Assembly (NCBI GenBank): GCA_964035575.1
Contig: OZ037864.1
Span: 1,054,001-1,118,000, forward strand
DNA length: 64,000 nucleotides
Source of the DNA: Rhynchopus sp. YZ270_cl-10
Taxonomy: Eukaryota; Euglenozoa; Diplonemea; Diplonemida; Diplonemidae
Direction: 5' to 3'
How positions within the stretch are numbered: the first letter of the stretch is position 1; the number at the start of each line of letters is the position of its first letter. Positions 32,601 to 43,412 of the stretch are shown here, piece by piece. A program made the translations under genes and the position numbers. The notes beneath the pieces were generated by a model that made no database searches, was not told the origin of the DNA, and saw nothing but the letters and a program-made list of their open reading frames with translations.

Positions 32601-35600
32601 CTCCCTGGAGAGCACAGACCTGGACAACATTAACATGGACGTCACAAAGTCCAAGCGCAAGGAGGTTGTGCGTGTGCGTGACCGCATGGTGAGCCGTTCT
32701 GACATGGCGGATATGCTTGTCGACGTGCTGAAGATGTGGAAGCATGGCGCGCTCCTGCTAGACGAGGTCGATGTGCTACTGCACCCGCTCAGGTCGGAGC
32801 TTAACTTCCCTATTGGCAACAAGCACGCGATTGACCTGGCGGGACAGCGCTGGAATTTGCCTATGTTCCTGCTTGACACTGTGTTTGCAGTTGCACGTGG
32901 TAGCCTGACGCTCTCTATCGATACGTTCTGGGAGAACGCAGCTGCACAGTGCAACGTGACCTTTGACGTGATGCTGAAGGAGACACAGAACGCGCTGCAC
33001 ATTGGGTGCACGTCCGACTCACTACAGACAAGCCCCCACCTGGTGCTGCTCGACACGGAGTACTACCATGCGACGCTGCGCCCGGTGATGGCGAAGTGGG
33101 CGTCGCTGTGGCTGTGCCGCTTCATGATGTCGCCGCCCTCTGTCGCGAGCATCTACAGCTTTGTCATGGGACAGGGCGAGCTCACGGCTGAGAAGGCGAA
33201 CGACGCGAAGATGATGACACTCGCACGGGAGTGGCTCACCGCCCTGCTGCCGCACACACTCTCCAAGATCGACCGCGTGGGGTACGGCCTGCTGCAGGAG
33301 GCAGACATGGTGCTCGTGGACCCGAACACGACAGCGTCGCGTCTGCTCACTGCTGTGCCCTTCGTGGGCAAGGACGTTCCGTCACGGAGCAGCGAGTTCG
33401 CACACCCCGATGTTGTCATTGGGCTCACGACGCTTTCGTACCGCTACGAGGGGCTTCGGAAGAACGATCTGCGTTCCGTCATCTCGCAGCTGAAGAAGGA
33501 GTACTCCCGGCAGTCGGGCCCACGCGACAGGCGTCCTGCGTGTGTGCTGTACAACAGGTGGATCCACATTGGCGCCGAGGCCAAGGGGACAAGCGCAGAG
33601 TCTGTCTTGCCGCTGCCGCTGTTCCACCTGAACGACAACAAACAGTTCAAGCGTCTGTACAATCTTGTGCGCGACGTGCCAGAGCTGATCTACTACTACC
33701 TGGACCACCACGTGTTCCCTGCTACGATGAACTTCCAGCGCCTTAAGATCAGTGCCTGTGGACACGAGCTTGGCAGCAACCTGCTCTTCGGCAAGCGTGC
33801 TGGCTTCTCTGGGACACCTTCGAACCTGATGCCGCTGGACTTTGGCTGCTGCGAGTACGAGCCTGGCAGTGACGGCGACATTGTGCACACATTGACCTCT
33901 CCTCTTGTGACCACAGCAGAGCTCAAGGTGCAGTGGTCTGCGAAGAGTTTGCTCCGTGATGTGGCGTGTGCCGAGCCACCGTTCCATGCCCTGATCGACA
34001 CTGGTGCGTACATCACGAACATGGACAACCAGGAGGTTGCGGCATACCTCTTGGAGTACCTGCCCTCGTGGTACGAGGGTGTTGTGTTCCTCAACAAGCA
34101 GGACCGCAAGATGATGATGGTGCGCAGTGGTCGCCTTGTTGACTTTGCGCAGTGCGGCATTGCTGAGGGGCGGCGCTTCACCTTCTACGACCAGATCCAC
34201 ACAACTGGGATGGACATCAAGCAAGCACCTACGGCACGTGCCGTTGTGACTATTGGCAAAGACATGACTTTCCGCGACTATGCACAGGGTGCGTACAGGA
34301 TGCGTGGCATTGGCAAGGGACAGACAATTCGCCTTTTTGTTATCAAGGAGGTGCAGTGCAAGATCGCCTCCGATCTGGGCACCCACTCTGTGGGCAGACC
34401 TGAACTGGATGTGCCGTGCTGGCTGCTGCTGAACAGCATGCGCATGGAGAACCTGCAGGCTGTCAAGCTTGGCGAACAGGAGCTGCAGAACATATGGCGC
34501 AAGCACTCACTCTCGTCCTTGGTCGGCGAGGTCGAACAGAACCGCCAGCACATGGCTGGCATCCGCGTACGCAGGTTTGATGGCAACGCATGGCTGCGCC
34601 GCTGTGTGCAGTCTTACCGCGAGATCATTAGCCACGACATTGAGGTGGGCGAGGAGGGTTCGCACCAAGCTGTTATTGGCAAGCTCATTGAGGAGCATGC
34701 TGACCTCACACAGACTGACGAAGACAGACAACGTGTTGCCAAGGTGGTTGCCGACATCAAATCCTCTTCCACTGGTTACGAAGGCAGCAACCTCAACTTT
34801 GAGTCCGAAGTCGTCCACGAACAAGAAGCTGAACAAGAACAGGAGCAGGAAGCTGAACAGGAGGAACAACGCGAGACCGCCTTCTCCCGCGACGACGAGC
34901 AGCACAACGCTTGGGAGTGCGGTGCCCTTGCACTGCCCCTCTCCTCCTCCGTCTCCTCCACTGCCCATGCGAGTGGAGAGAGTCCATTCTACCCGCTCAG
35001 CGCCTTCCGTGCAACAGAGGTGCAACCTTTGCTTCCGTTCCCAGCGGATCTGCAGCTCACGGACAACTTCTTTAGACCGACGTGGTTGGGGATGGGCGAG
35101 AGGCGTCTGAAGGTGGCCTACATCGTTCTGAGGTGGAAGCCGCACGGCAGCGATGAGACTGCAACCTCTGTGGTGTCTCTTGCGGAGGCAGAGACGCTGA
35201 GGTGGATGATCCACACACAGCATGCGGTGCAGGAGGGGACCAGCATGGCGCTCATCACAACACACGGCAGTGCCGTCGCAGGCACAGCAGGCCTCATGCT
35301 CCCGGCAGACCACCCGCACCTCCTCTGTGTACGCTTCCTCAACGCAGAGATGTACTACTCAGACGCGGAGCTTGAAATCCTGGAAGACACATTCCGGAGG
35401 TCCCACCTTCAAGACCGCCGCGCCTTCTTCTTCGAGGCACTCCGTCTTCGCCAAAGGCAACGTGGAATGTTCGCAGACACCCCAGTGGAACGTTTGTTTA
35501 CACCTGCAGCGGAGTGGCATTTGATACGGACACGTGGTCAAGTGGAGTACGTCGGGCAGGCGCTCAAGGTGTCGTCCTCGAGAGGTGTCGATGTGCGCGC

Positions 35601-36137
35601 AGCGTTTGCTCGGAACAGTGCAGATGGGTGTGCAACCCCGCAGCAGCTGTTCATGCTTCTGCAGAGTCTTGTGACAGGGTTGAGCCCCGGGGATACGCAG
35701 AATGTGGTCAACACGTTTTCCACGGAGCAGACCACCTTTGCGCAGTTCCTCGAGGCCTTCTCGCTCCCGGCAGACCTGGCACCCTCGCTCACAGAGGAGA
35801 TGATTGTGGAGCCGCAGGAGAAGGGCTTCTGGGCCTGCAAGAACTGCACCTTCATCAACGCGCCTGTTGCGACGACGTGTGCTGTGTGCGACTTCGGCTG
35901 GGCTGGGACCAGGGAATGTCCCAACAACAAATGGGTCTGCTCTCCCGAGACCGGGGGATGCAGCTTTTTCAACCCAAAAACGCTGTTCTACTGTGAGGTA
36001 TGTGGATTTGTCCTAACGTCTCTTTTGCTCCGAAACTAGCAATGTTTATCGAAACAATAACAAAACAACACCAACACCAACACCAACAACAGGTCTGCAG
36101 CAGAGCACGCCCCGACCTCGTCACCGTTTCGTTCTAG
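23656..36137 (+). CDS. Giant DUF3638/DUF3645 helicase-like ATPase with Trx, UBA and RanBP2 zinc fingers
   Basis: 4128 residues from exons 23656-35997 and 36093-36137. A thioredoxin/tryparedoxin-like domain (about 420-530) carries WCEPC and a cis-Pro VPSLYLF. Two UBA-like helical modules follow at about 1855-1905 and 1955-2010, each ending QWLVDDAN or HWLVDEAN. DUF3638 begins near 2814, with Walker-A-like MGQGKT (about 2880) and DEVD (about 3034). DUF3645 has FAHPDVVIGLTTLSYRYEGL (about 3250), then SGTPS (about 3383) and QGAYRMRGIGKGQ (about 3543), resembling SF2 helicase motifs III and VI. A Glu/Gln-rich stretch (about 3720), an EF-hand-like pair (3970-4038) and two RanBP2-type zinc fingers end the protein. 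The second finger is completed only by splicing (FYCEVC then SRARPD). The family is large and poorly understood. Ubiquitin-linked quality control is a reasonable inference from UBA plus zinc fingers. Confidence 0.9.
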
Positions 36138-36509
36138 AAACTTTTACAAAAGAAAACTCACCGGGTAAATCGCGAATACAAATAGGGATGAAGGGTCGGG
36201 GGAAAACGAAAAGGAAAAAGAAAACCGTTTTCAGCCAAAAGCCCAGATTATACAAAGAAAAAGCACTCTAGCCCCCACACGCGTGACTTCTTTTCCCCTC
36301 CTTTTAAACAGTTTGCCCAAGCTTCCTCAGAAATATTCTTGCCTGAGGGGAAGCAAAGCAAACGAGGTAAAAAGGGAAGATCACAGTGTAAAAAAAATAA
36401 TTTGGCGCGAGAAAATGATGTGGGGAGGGGATGGGTTATGTAGGGTTTAAAGAGATAATAGGGACAGGTGGTGGACGATTAGTTCCGCTGTTCCACTGCC
36501 TTTGACTGA

Positions 36510-36558
36510 AGGTGACTAAGCAACACGAGGCCTAGGTACATCTTATAAACTTTTTTCC
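36510..36558 (+). repeat. Repeat A copy
   Basis: AGGTGACTAAGCAACACGAGG, shortened here to its edge AGGTGACTAAG and core ACACGAGG, then CCTAGG and CATCTTATAAAC. TTTAG follows at 36570-36574. Confidence 0.8.
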
Positions 36559-36584
36559 TTTTGGGTACATTTAGTGCACCCTAT

Positions 36585-36627
36585 TATACCATCTATTCAG
36601 TAGAATAGTTGGTATTTGAAACAATTC
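36585..36627 (+). repeat. Repeat F copy
   Basis: TATACCATCTATTCAGTAGA, then ATAGTTGGTATTTGAAACAA. Partner of 19241-19280. Confidence 0.6.
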
Positions 36628-36715
36628 CTTTTTCCCCTCCTTTCTTTTGCAAATGACTAATCGCATGACGATTCTGTTCATATGACCAAACCTTTTTCTT
36701 TCCCCCCTTTTTTTA

Positions 36716-36752
36716 GGTACACTGTCACTAGAGGGCTTTGTATTTCAAGTAA
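36716..36752 (+). repeat. Repeat D copy
   Basis: AGGTACACTGTCACTAGAGG, then GCTTTGTATTTCAAG. It is followed by a T run and GCAG, so the unit is intron-shaped. Confidence 0.75.
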
Positions 36753-36826
36753 ACTTTTTTTTTTTTGCAGAGAAAGAATTTCCTGACATCTCCTACTCTG
36801 CAAAAGCTACTCCCCCCTTTTTTTGA

Positions 36827-36871
36827 AGGTGACTAAACACGAGAAGCTTAGGTTCATCTTTTTAGCCTTTC
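36827..36871 (+). repeat. Repeat A copy
   Basis: AGGTGACTAAACACGAGAAG, then CTTAGGTTCATC and a T-rich tail. Confidence 0.85.
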
Positions 36872-37071
36872 TTTTTTACGTTTTTTTTTTTTGCGGTTTC
36901 TGGTGTCGTTTTTCACTTTTTTTGCTGTTTTTTTTTGTTTTGTTTTTATCTTCAAAAAAACAACTGTCTCCCTAACTCATCTGAACCGCTCTTCTGACAA
37001 AGGGAGAGAGGAGTGAAGTTTTTTTTTTGGAAAAAAGTATTCGTGAGGAATAGAAGGTCTTCTTTTTTAAA

Positions 37072-37116
37072 AGGTGACCAAGTACGAGAGACTTAGGTTC
37101 TTCGTATAAACTTTTC
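37072..37116 (+). repeat. Repeat A copy
   Basis: AGGTGACCAAGTACGAGAGA, then CTTAGGTTC and GTATAAACTTTTC. Confidence 0.8.
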
Positions 37117-37315
37117 TCTCTTTTTTTGGGGGTGACTTCGCCCCAAAGGCTTAGGTCATGCCAACTTCTCGCTTTTGTTTTGCGGATTTCTGTGTGCTCT
37201 CCACACTGCCTCAACTAACCTCTTTTTTAAACCCATGAAGTGTTAGTGTCTGCGTCCCAGAGGCGTTTGCACTACAACTTCACCTTTTTTATTTTGTTCA
37301 ACCCCCCTTTTTTTA

Positions 37316-37360
37316 AGGTGACTACGCACGAGAGGCTTAGGTTCATATTATAAACTTTTC
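37316..37360 (+). repeat. Repeat A copy
   Basis: AGGTGACTACGCACGAGAGG, then CTTAGGTTCATATTATAAAC. Confidence 0.85.
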
Positions 37361-37930
37361 TTTTTTTTACATTTTAAGAACAGGATTGAGAGTTTATCGG
37401 AAGTGTCTTTAGCAGATTTAGCAAATTTAGCCACTTTTGGTAACCCCTCCAAAAAAAGTCCAAAAAAAAAGTCCCATTACAAAGAGATAAACTGGATACG
37501 TCCATTAGGGCCATCTGTCAAACATTTTCTTTTTCAAATAAGGGCGCAGCCAAAAGCGCTGTAATAGCAACTATAACAAATAATCTAACACACACGAAAA
37601 CAAAACAAAAAACTGCCAACGAAAGAACCCGTTGTTGCTTTGACCAATGACGGTACTAACAAAAAAAAATCCCTTCCTTCCCTTCCCCTTTTTACCACAT
37701 CTTCCCCCCATACACATCAATAACTTCACTACTTTCACACCTAATACCTCTTGCCAAAACTCCACTCCACTCCACCCCCACAGAAACACGACGAAGGACA
37801 GCGCTGTCTGTGGACAGCTGCTGTGTGTGTTTTTATCTCTTACTCCCCCCCTACTCATCCCCCTCCCTGATCTGTTGAAGTCAACGCGGTTGTACGGTCT
37901 GGGGGTCCCCTTTTTGCCCCTCTTTAAACA

Positions 37931-40423
37931 ATGCTTCTCGAAATCATTATCGTGCTGTTGACCCTGTTGGTGACAGGGTTGTTTTTGGGTATTGCTTTGA
38001 TATATAAGAGGATGAAGCTGAGGCGGACGGAGGCGCCGAATTTTGCACCACCGTCTTCGTGTGGACAGCTGGAGGATCGGATTGGGAGTGATGTGGGGAC
38101 GCCGTTGTTGAACTCAACGAAGTCGCAGCTTCAAACCTCGCACTCCGCAGTGAACAACAACAACCCGACAGCACCGCTAAAGATGCAAACACAGACGAGA
38201 CAGCGGATTAAACAGTACCTCATTCAGTTTCCTCACTACAACGTGGATGACATCTTGGAGCACTATCCGGAGGCGTACTGTGTGTTCAGAGAGTATTCGC
38301 AGCTGAGCAAGGTGGTGCGTGACTGCAGAGATGAGGTGTTGCGATCACCTGCTCATCCGTCGTATTTGTCGCCTGCGCATTTGCAGCACCCGCAGCAGCA
38401 TCAACAGCAACATCAGCAGCAGCATCAGCAGCATCCGCAAGGGTTGCATTCATTGCAGGTAGGGCCAGGTGGGCATCCGCAGATGTCGCAGCCCGGTGGG
38501 CATCCTTCAATGGCGCAGTCGCAGATGTCTCAAATGTCGCATCTGCATCCACAGCACAGCTCCCCGCACCACCCGCATGGCCATCAGCAGCACAACCATG
38601 TTCACTTCTCCCCACACATCGCCTCGCCCCTCTCTGCCCGCGGGCACCAGCCCCTCTCTCCCAGAGTGTCCTGCGCAACGTCGCAAAACGACCTAAACGG
38701 TCACCTTGACGTGACAACCTCGTACCTCAACTACTCCTTCTCAAATGCAAAGCTGCATCCAGACTTCTCCCTGGTGCCTAAGGGGTGGCAGAAGGGGCAG
38801 CTTCTCGGGGCCGGCTCCTTTGGTGAAGTGTGGCAGGCAATCCGACCCAGCGGAACCTTCTTTGCAGTCAAGATTATGTCCTTGAAAGACGACATGGACT
38901 TCCGCGAGGTGGAGAAGCTTATGAAGGAGGTGTACACGATGGCGGAGCTGCAGAACCACCTGATCACGCAGTACTTCGGCTGCACCTATGTCAAGGAAAC
39001 GCACAAACTGAACATCTTCATGGAGTACGTCGAAGGCGGATCCCTCGGGAACATGGTCCGCAAGCTCAAGGAGCCGCTCAGTCTCCCCACCGCGCAACGC
39101 TACATCAGCCAGGTCATCGAGGGGGTCGCCTTCCTCCACAGCCGCTCCATCATCCACAGAGACCTAAAGGGCGACAACATCCTCATCTGCATCTCCGAAG
39201 GAGTTGTCAAACTATCCGATTTCGGAACCTGCAAACGCCTCAAAAGCTTCAAAGGCACCATGGAAGCTGCAACCCAAGCACGAACCATGGTTGGAACCCC
39301 TCTCTGGATGGCGCCAGAGGTGATTAATGGGTCTGGCGATGGAAAGGATGGGTATGGGACTAGCGCAGATATTTGGTCGGTTGGGTGTGTCATGGTTGAG
39401 ATGGTGAACCGGGGGTGCCCCCCTTGGCCGCAGTTTGCGAACAACTGGAAGGCGATTTTGATGATCGGACAATGGACAGAAGACATGCCACCGAAGATTC
39501 CGGAGGGCCTCCCTGCACTTTGCATTGACTTCCTTAAGAAATGCTTCTGCCCCAACCCCGATGACCGCTACACAGCAGAACAGCTATTACAGCACCGTTT
39601 CATCTCCGAGCACGATGCCATGCAACCCGCCGAACAGCTCATGCTCGAAGAAATCCAGGAGATGATCCAAACCCGCACCCCAGACCGCGGCGGCGAATCC
39701 CCCAGGCACTACCACCCTGGCGACACCCCGAGAGGCAACCACTCACCCTACTACCCTGGCGACACCCCCCGCGGGCACCACCCCTTGGTCTCTCACGCAC
39801 AACACCACCCTCTCACCCAACAAGCAGTGGAGGACGTTAAACCCAAGCCAGCAGAGGAAACCCCGCCCATCCGGCCCCCAGTCAACTCAGCGCTGACCTC
39901 CACCGCGATCAGCACAATGAAGGACAATGTTGGGTTTGCGACAGTCGAGTCCGTTGACGTAGATGATGATGACTCTGGGAATGAATGCGGACAGCACGTC
40001 TCTATTGGCTTGGGAGATAAAAAGGCGGTAGGAGGAGGGGACAAACCGCCTTCCAGCGAAGGTGGCTTGAGCAGTAGCGCGAAGGCGAGCGGTGATGTGG
40101 ATGGGGTGAAGAAGGAGACATTGCAGTCAATGGGGTCCTTCCCATGCCCGTTTGGGATGACCTCGACGATTGACAGCGAGTCTCCTGTGCAGATGGTCAA
40201 AACATACGAAGAAAAGAAGAAGGCACCCCCTGTGGTCCCCAAGCTCACCCGCCCGCCCTTTGGTATTGCCACTCCCCTTCCGGTTCTCCCGCAGAGCCCA
40301 CCTCGTATTCTTGGCAGTACCAGCTCCTCGCCAGTCAGTAGTCCAAGGCATGCGACATCTCTCCTTGGGTCACCAAGTCCATCGCATCATGGAAACCCTG
40401 TTGCGCAAGGTACGTTGTTGTAG
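37931..40423 (+). CDS. Membrane-anchored MAP3K-like (STE11-type) Ser/Thr kinase
   Basis: 830 residues in one exon. A single N-terminal hydrophobic helix (IIIVLLTLLVTGLFLGIALI, residues 5-24) is followed by KRMKLRR, giving a membrane anchor with a cytosolic kinase. A Gln/His-rich low-complexity stretch lies at about 155-240. The kinase domain spans about 280-560, with GAGSFGEVW (292), FAVKIM, HRDLKGDN (409), DFG (430), the activation loop GTPLWMAPE (460) and a subdomain IX DIWSVGCVMVEM. These are closest to the MEKK/STE11 group, which phosphorylates MAP kinase kinases. The Pro-rich tail repeats PGDTPRG twice and carries many SP/TP sites, so it may itself be phosphorylated. The catalytic residues look intact. 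The stop follows a donor-like CAAGGTACG at 40406, so a further 3' exon cannot be excluded. Confidence 0.88.
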   Translation: MLLEIIIVLLTLLVTGLFLGIALIYKRMKLRRTEAPNFAPPSSCGQLEDRIGSDVGTPLLNSTKSQLQTSHSAVNNNNPTAPLKMQTQTRQRIKQYLIQFPHYNVDDILEHYPEAYCVFREYSQLSKVVRDCRDEVLRSPAHPSYLSPAHLQHPQQHQQQHQQQHQQHPQGLHSLQVGPGGHPQMSQPGGHPSMAQSQMSQMSHLHPQHSSPHHPHGHQQHNHVHFSPHIASPLSARGHQPLSPRVSCATSQNDLNGHLDVTTSYLNYSFSNAKLHPDFSLVPKGWQKGQLLGAGSFGEVWQAIRPSGTFFAVKIMSLKDDMDFREVEKLMKEVYTMAELQNHLITQYFGCTYVKETHKLNIFMEYVEGGSLGNMVRKLKEPLSLPTAQRYISQVIEGVAFLHSRSIIHRDLKGDNILICISEGVVKLSDFGTCKRLKSFKGTMEAATQARTMVGTPLWMAPEVINGSGDGKDGYGTSADIWSVGCVMVEMVNRGCPPWPQFANNWKAILMIGQWTEDMPPKIPEGLPALCIDFLKKCFCPNPDDRYTAEQLLQHRFISEHDAMQPAEQLMLEEIQEMIQTRTPDRGGESPRHYHPGDTPRGNHSPYYPGDTPRGHHPLVSHAQHHPLTQQAVEDVKPKPAEETPPIRPPVNSALTSTAISTMKDNVGFATVESVDVDDDDSGNECGQHVSIGLGDKKAVGGGDKPPSSEGGLSSSAKASGDVDGVKKETLQSMGSFPCPFGMTSTIDSESPVQMVKTYEEKKKAPPVVPKLTRPPFGIATPLPVLPQSPPRILGSTSSSPVSSPRHATSLLGSPSPSHHGNPVAQGTLL

Positions 40424-40773
40424 CGTGGTGATGTGAGTATGTTGTCATGTCGGGGAGGTGGTGGGGGGGGAGGGCGTTTTGGTGGGGTGGTGGTGGTGGT
40501 GTGTATAGCGTTTGTCTCCTTGAATGTGAGAGGACGCTTGGTCGATGGAGAGGGGTAGGGGGGGGAGGGGGCATAGCATGGTGTGAAGAATGCTTCATGT
40601 CTATTCAAGGTGGAGTGCTGTAAAGCTTATACTCAGGCTTCGCGTTAACTTTTGGGGGGAAATCTGAAAAATTATGTTTCGGGACCAAAAAACGCACCTC
40701 AAACCGTGTGCATCAGGGGGGTGAAAAGACAGCGTTTTGTGGCATTCCCGAGCCAATCCCGCGCTGTGGTGGG

Positions 40774-41593
40774 CAGGGTTTTTTCTAGGGGGAGCGGGGG
40801 GGGACGGCGTCCCCCCCCAGATTTTGGGGGGAAACGCGTCCCCCCCCGGGGGGGGACGCATTTTGACTTGGGAAAAAAGGATGTGGGGGGTGGTTGGGGG
40901 TCACCCGCACAGACCCCCATTTGGGACACAACGTACGTAACCCGCACCAGAAAAAAAAGGGGAGGCAGGGAGGCAGGGAGGCAGGAAGGGGATAAGACGC
41001 GAAGCGCGTCTTATCCCCTTCCTGGCATCATTGTGAAGAGGATATAGCGAGGTGAAGTTTCAGACCGCGCCCCCAATTCACTCAATCTTTGCATGACAGA
41101 CCGAACAAAAGAGTGAGAATAAGGGATGGGCAAAAATAAAAAAGTAGCGTACCGTGCGCCTGCGGCGCAACTCAAAACTTATGCGGAATACCACAGCCCT
41201 CTACCATAGTTTGGCTGTACAAATGTTCAATTTTAGGTCACAATTTTTTGAAATGTTGCGTACCGTGGCTTCGCCAGAAAGTTCTGATATCATGACCGCC
41301 GTTTCTTCTTGTACTGAGGGAAGGTTCCGTGGAACATGAGAAAAAGGGTTGGTTTGGTTCTTGATGTTCGTTACCATCCCACGTTATCACGTATTTACGT
41401 GAAATGAACGGGCTTTTTTGCGCGGAGCGCGAAAACTATAGACCCCTTTTTGGACATATCTTCACGGTTTTGGAAAATTTTTCCATGAAGATAAGCGGAA
41501 ACCCTGCTTGCACCTGCGAAAAAAAAATTTTTTTGGGTGGTTTTTTTGCGTCCCCCCCCAGATCTGAAAAAAAAAATCCTAGAAAAAACCCTG
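40774..41593. mobile_element. Non-autonomous DNA transposon, CAGGG termini, about 820 bp
   Basis: Perfect 16-bp TIRs: CAGGGTTTTTTCTAGG at 40774-40789 and its complement at 41578-41593. GTGGG flanks both sides directly. It may be a 5-bp target duplication, or the remainder of a decayed 8-bp one. CAGGG ends recall hAT elements. Inside are runs of G and C, a 19-bp-stem hairpin (40983-41023) and no transposase. Confidence 0.75.
40983..41023. repeat. Perfect 19-bp-stem hairpin with AAG loop
   Basis: AGGAAGGGGATAAGACGCG and its exact complement are separated by three bases. It lies inside the 40774-41593 element, next to GGGAGGCAGGGAGGCAGG short tandem repeats. Confidence 0.85.
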
Positions 41594-42099
41594 GTGGGGT
41601 ATAAGGAAAAAAAAATGGATTAAAATTTTAGTGACTTAAATTTTCACAAAATATGAATCCATACTCGTGAACAAGGACCTTTTTTTAGGTCTGAAAACCC
41701 AACTTTAGAAATTGTGGTGTTTTTTTGACTGGAAACTCCATTTTTTTCTTCTCTTTTTTTGCGGGGACTCCCGGGGAAGATGTCTTTCTTTTGTTGACAT
41801 CAAGACCGTCTCAGGTCTTCTTTGTACGTTGATTTGTATCTCCTTTTGTTTTGTTTTTTTGTTTTTTGTTTTTGCTTTGTATTTGTTGGTTTTGGAATGT
41901 AACGCAAAAAAGAGAGAGAAAAAAAATAGTAGAGCTCATTGGGAGCTCTGTACGTTGTTTTCAAAGAAATTAGACTCGAAAAGCTGGGGGGGTCTTTCGA
42001 GATAAGTGTAGGCTTAATCTGTCAATGTTTCTGATTAGAGCAGGTTGTGTATATTGTGTATGCACATTAGCAACATACCGTCTTCCTATGCGCATTTTT

Positions 42100-42210
42100 T
42101 TTAAAGATGTAAACCACGAAATGGATGGACTGCATGGTTGGGTGTCCACCCCGGTACAGCCGGTCATACCAAGATTACACTGTTCACGAGAGGGCTTTGT
42201 ATTTCAACTC
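42100..42210 (+). repeat. Repeat D copy, long form
   Basis: AAAGATGTAAACCACGAAAT, GCATGGTTGGGTGTCCACC, then CACTGTTCACGAGAGGGC and TTTGTATTTCAA. The middle motif GCATGGTTGGG.GTCCACCC also occurs alone at 20459-20480. Confidence 0.7.
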
Positions 42211-42276
42211 TGATTTTTTCCAGTCGTAATCCCGCAAACCCACGAAAACTCACCGCACCGTTTGTTTTTTTTGTTT

Positions 42277-42347
42277 CCGCGGGTTCGATAACCCGCGGAG
42301 TGTCAGTGCCTGCGTCCCAGAGGCGTTTTGCACTATCAACTTCACTT
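42277..42347 (+). repeat. Repeat C copy with perfect 9-bp hairpin
   Basis: CCGCGGGTT and AACCCGCGG pair around a CGAT loop (42277-42298). AGTGCCTGCGTCCCAGAGG and TTTTGCACTATCAACTTC follow. Confidence 0.8.
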
Positions 42348-42484
42348 TTTGATGACTTTGTTTTTTGAAGAGGAGAGAAAGGGTAAATATCTGTTTGCAA
42401 CTTTCTGAACCCCCCCTTCCCCCCTCCGTGATGATAATTACACCCTGTTCACCTTCGAAAACAAAAAAAAAAAAAAAAAAAAGG

Positions 42485-42538
42485 ACAGTGGAGATTGCAC
42501 AACACAACCGAGGCAACTACACTACTCCAATTTATCAA
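42485..42538 (+). repeat. Repeat B copy, internal 12-bp shortening
   Basis: ACAGTGGAGATTGCACAACA, then CAACCGAGGCAACTACACTA and CTCCAATTTATCAA. Lacks the ACTGTGGCA segment of the copy at 3095. Confidence 0.8.
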
Positions 42539-43327
42539 AGAAAATGGGATAGTATTGGCAACTTTGATTTTATAAATAAAAAACCGACGAAACGATTGCA
42601 ACCAACTTACTTACAAAGGGTGGCTTCTGAGGTCTTTTTTTTTTTTTTTTGGATGTCTGTAGAAGTGCTTTGCACTACCAACCCCTTTTGTTCCACTGAC
42701 CCACATTCTCTCCAAGCCAGTTTTGTTTTTTTTTCCTCTTTTCTTTTTGCCATTTTTCAACTGTATACGTGAACGCTCCCATACCCCCTCTTTCCAACAA
42801 CGTTATACGAAAGTAGAGCTTAGCCTCAGCAGGTGGGCTGGCTACACATATTCTAACAAAAAAAACATTGAACAACAATGATGTGGCTGAATGAGGAGGG
42901 CGCAAAAAGTGTGGAAAAGTGTGCAAGAAGTGCGACTCACCCCCCTCTTCAGCCACACCAAACAAGGCTTTTTTTTTTCCCCATACAAACTAAGGGTTGA
43001 GGAAGTACTACTCTTCATTCCGTACAAAAAAAAAAAGCCTTTTTTGGACCTATATTGGGTGATTGTGTCAATAAAATACACACAAAAACTGAAGGGTTTT
43101 AAGCGGTTTGTTTGACAACAATAAAAACACCAAAGTGGACACCAGGCTATTGTTGATAGACAACAAAAAAATGAACGAACGAAAAAAAAAAAAAAAAATA
43201 AAGAAAAAGATCCGTACAATATCACCTCGGAGACGTCCGTCTCAGGAGGTGATCTGTGTTTGATGCCATTACCCACTCCCTAATGATTAGCTGCAGTGCG
43301 CATATTGTGTAGGTATTTCATCCAATG

Positions 43328-43412
43328 AAGTGCTCTCTGGGGGGGTTCGATAACCCTCGGAGAAGCAGTGTCATGTGTCCGCTGTACGGTGAGGCATTTG
43401 CACTTTTAACTT
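43328..43412 (+). repeat. Repeat C copy
   Basis: AAGTGCTCTCTGGGGGGG, TTCGATAACCCTCGGAG, then GGTGAGGCATTTGCACTTTT. Confidence 0.75.

Larger units (their letters stand above)
36138..37930. other. 1.8-kb spacer crowded with repeat A
   Basis: Four good repeat A copies within 850 bp, plus repeats D and F and a partial C (37225-37290). No coding signal. The last 250 bases before the kinase are C/T-rich and end in CTTTAAACA just before its ATG. Confidence 0.75.

Noticed and set aside
33382-34506. 374-residue open frame on the minus strand
   Set aside because: Antisense shadow of the helicase-like part of the giant gene.
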